From NCBI GenBank assembly GCA_028564925.1, contig CM053031.1, positions 99,436,888-99,500,887 of the forward strand: a stretch of DNA of 64,000 nt, given 5' to 3'. The notes beneath the pieces were generated by a model that ran no database searches, was not told the origin of the DNA, and saw nothing but the letters and a program-made list of their open reading frames with translations. Shown here piece by piece: positions 60,891 to 64,000 of the stretch. The position numbers were made by a program, and so were the translations under genes. Source of the stretch: Lithobates sylvaticus (Eukaryota > Chordata > Amphibia > Anura > Ranidae). Positions within the stretch are counted from its first letter, which is position 1, and each line of letters starts with the position of its first letter.

Positions 60891-61904
60891 CCTATGTGTC
60901 CTTCTCAAAACGTGCATTTACAGGCAGAAAAAAACCCCCACTAAAGGCGCATTCATGAGAGGAGCATCTTGCATTTGAATGTTAATGCACTCCGATGACT
61001 AGAATAAAATAATATTCTGGCCAATAGAAGACATTAACCGGCATAAATGGTAGACACATCTTGAGTTTGAACGTTAATACATTTTCTATTGTATGGCCAA
61101 TAGAATGCATTAACCCCAAACGCTAGATGTGCCTAAACAAGTGTGCAATGTACGGCATTTAGCGCTTTTTTTTTAAGCAGCATTTTCCTTGAAGGCGTTA
61201 TGGCATTCAGAGGGGCTTTTACAGATTTCCTGCATGCATGAGGCCTAATTCTTGCAGGTCAAAAATGAGAAACATCTACAACAAAATGAAGTCAAGAAAC
61301 TTTAACTACTGTTAAAAACGATGCAGGACACTAAATCATGATTTAAATACACAAAATATACAAGACCCTCCAAATTTACAAAGCTGGAATCTTGATTTTA
61401 AGAGCAAGTTCCCTATGTGTTGCCAATAGCATACTTCAGGCTAGGTACTATGGGACAAATAAACAAATTGTCAATACATTTGTTTTTACAATTCTACATC
61501 ATTATCTTACACTATAATAGCATTAACGTAGCTCTCAGTTTGCGTTAAAAAAGAGCATCAAAAAAGTACAAAGGGAGCCATTTAGGCTGAACTACAAGCA
61601 GATTTAAAAAAATGACATTTAATCTAGTTTCAAAAATTGTAGAAAAATCAGTAACTGCTTTGTTACAGGTAAATCAGCATACCTACCTTTTTTAGTAAAT
61701 GCTTGAAAATTTACCTTTTAATCTGTGTAATTTCTGTGTATGAAGGGGTCCTACTATCGTCTTTGTAAGTTACATAATGAAGAATGCAACAGGAGGTATA
61801 TGAACACCTCAAGGTGAGCAGGAACACCTGAAGCTCCAGGATTAGTAGAACAGAGCCAAAAAGTATGGTAAGTAGATCTTGCTGCTAGAGCCCCCTAGAA
61901 ATTT
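60891..61904. other. intron 21 sequence, nothing definite
   Basis: Repeated GCATTAAC and TTGAATGTTAAT phrases at 60980-61110 suggest a small degraded repeat. No exon is supported. Confidence 0.35.
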
Positions 61905-61908
61905 TTAA

Positions 61909-62366
61909 TTGTACTCCAGGAATTCAGCCACATTGTAAGAAGTGAAAGAGCACTATGAGTTATGTCCAGCTAAGTGCATGATATCTCATAGCCTTTTCTG
62001 TATTATTTACGTTTGCCAGTTTTTTTGCTCTACCTGAGAGATACACTGTGGGATCTGAGAGGCGAGAAGCACACAGAGCAGCTATACCTGACCCTCCCAT
62101 CTGCTGCCCATTCACAGAAGCCTTAGTATTTTGTGAATATGTTCACACAATACCAAGGCTTCTGTGATTGGGCAGGAGGAGAGGTGGGAATAGCAAGTGC
62201 AGCAACTCTGCTGTTGAAATTGCAGAGCTTAGAAGGATCAGCCTAGGGGTCCCAGAAATACAGCGATAACTGTCTTCTGGGAGTGCTATAAGCCTGTCAA
62301 ATATAAATAATAGAGATAAGTCCAGGAGATTTTTAACAAAAGGAGCTGAAGTTCTGGAGTTCAGCT
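61909..62366. mobile_element. TTAA-flanked MITE
   Basis: TTAA at 61905-61908 and 62367-62370. The left end reads TTGTACTCCAGGAATTCAGC; the right end reads inward AGCTGAACTCCAGAACTTCA. An internal inverted repeat pairs CACAGAAGCCTTAGTATTTT (62113) with its near complement (62142-62168). It is non-coding. Confidence 0.65.
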
Positions 62367-62370
62367 TTAA

Positions 62371-63397
<1,027 letters not shown>

Positions 63398-64000
63398 AGC
63401 CTCGTACACACAATCGGAAATTTCCACAGACAAAGCGCCAGACTTTAGTCCGAAGGGCATGTGCCTGGATTTTGTCTTGCATACAAATGGTACACAATTG
63501 TTGGCCAACAAACACGAACGTAGTGACGTACTACGAGCCGATAAAGAGGAAGCTCAATTGTCAGGCGCCACCCTTTGGGCTCCTTTTGCTAATTTTGTGT
63601 TAGTTGAAGTTTGGTAAGTGTTGATTCGTGCTTTTCATTTCATGCTTTTCAGTTTGTTTCTGAACGGCCGTTCGTCAACCAGACATGTTGCAGAATCGGA
63701 GGAGATAACGTGTTAATTATTATTGGCCTTGGAGTTATTGCTTTGACCCAAGTCCAGTCCAGGAACAGGAGGAGGAGGATTTCTTGGACCAAAACTTGGT
63801 TGCTTTATTAATCATGACCAATTATGTCATATGCCTTTTCTGCGGGAGCTCCAGGAGAATAATCCGGATGAATTTCGGAATTATCTCCGGATGACGGACC
63901 CCTGCTTTCACCAACTCTTGGTATTGTTGACCCCCTATATTAAGAAGCAGGACACATGCATGATGCTTTTATTTTATTTTTTGGTTGAATAAAGATTTGA
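63398..64000 (+). mobile_element. PIF/Harbinger element, 5' part with nuclease start
   Basis: The left end near GCCTCGTACACACAATCGGA resembles the Harbinger MITE ends at 36373-36798. From about 63842 the plus strand reads LRELQENNPDEFRNYLRMTD followed by PCFHQLLVLLTPYIKKQDT. This matches the N-terminal region of PIF/Harbinger (HARBI1-like) nucleases, where an NYLRM-type helix precedes the catalytic domain. After KKQDT the reading passes into AT-rich sequence at the window edge, so the copy is either truncated there or interrupted. The catalytic DDE part is not seen. The region between the end and the reading has no clear second gene. Confidence 0.7.

Overview
This is vertebrate genomic DNA, and the only host gene I can support is ERBB4 (HER4 receptor tyrosine kinase), on the minus strand. 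Six coding exons are recognisable. Their lengths and phases match the EGFR/ERBB exon plan: 62944-63099 (156 bp), 60406-60481 (76 bp), 57936-58082 (147 bp), 37612-37709 (98 bp), 31184-31354 (171 bp) and 4632-4679 (48 bp). They correspond to exons 21 to 26: the second half of the kinase domain, the segment just after it, and the alternatively spliced CYT-1 exon with its PPxY and YxxM motifs. The gene continues beyond both window edges. Introns measure about 2.5, 2.3, 20.2, 6.3 and 26.5 kb, with at least 4.6 kb after the last exon.

The organism is most likely a frog, probably a ranid or near relative. Protein identity to ERBB4 is high, and the introns are packed with DNA-transposon families I associate with frog genomes. 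These include TTAA-flanked MITEs, hAT-like elements with 8-bp target duplications, PIF/Harbinger elements starting near a GTACACAC motif, Tc1 and mariner copies, L1/Tx1-type LINE fragments and tRNA-derived SINEs. The species cannot be fixed from the sequence alone.

Layout from left to right. 1-4631 is the intron after exon 26, with a hAT-like element carrying a nested MITE and a second MITE with a 42-bp perfect palindrome. 4680-31183 is intron 25. It holds a 2.35-kb fold-back element with a 29-bp minisatellite, the 5' part of an L1 LINE, a TA-flanked element with a 21-bp minisatellite, an L1 3' part that looks inverted by twin priming, a hAT-like element, two Tc1 remnants and a three-level nested insertion. 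31355-37611 is intron 24, with a tetranucleotide microsatellite just upstream of exon 25 and a second copy of the TAGACATG hAT-like family. 37710-57935 is intron 23, with a mariner carrying a nested MITE, three larger Tc1 copies, SINEs and MITEs. 58083-60405 is intron 22, about two thirds of which is one hAT-like insertion; its donor is GC rather than GT. 60482-62943 is intron 21. From about 63398 to the right edge lies the 5' part of a PIF/Harbinger element.

I see no operon, no second host gene, no CRISPR array and no clear retroviral or LTR protein. The points most worth checking are the GC-AG intron 22, the unchanged CYT-1 exon, the nested transposon stratigraphy and the microsatellite beside exon 25. 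Nothing here looks like a wholly new biological system. All family calls rest on motif memory and on comparisons within the window, not on database searches.
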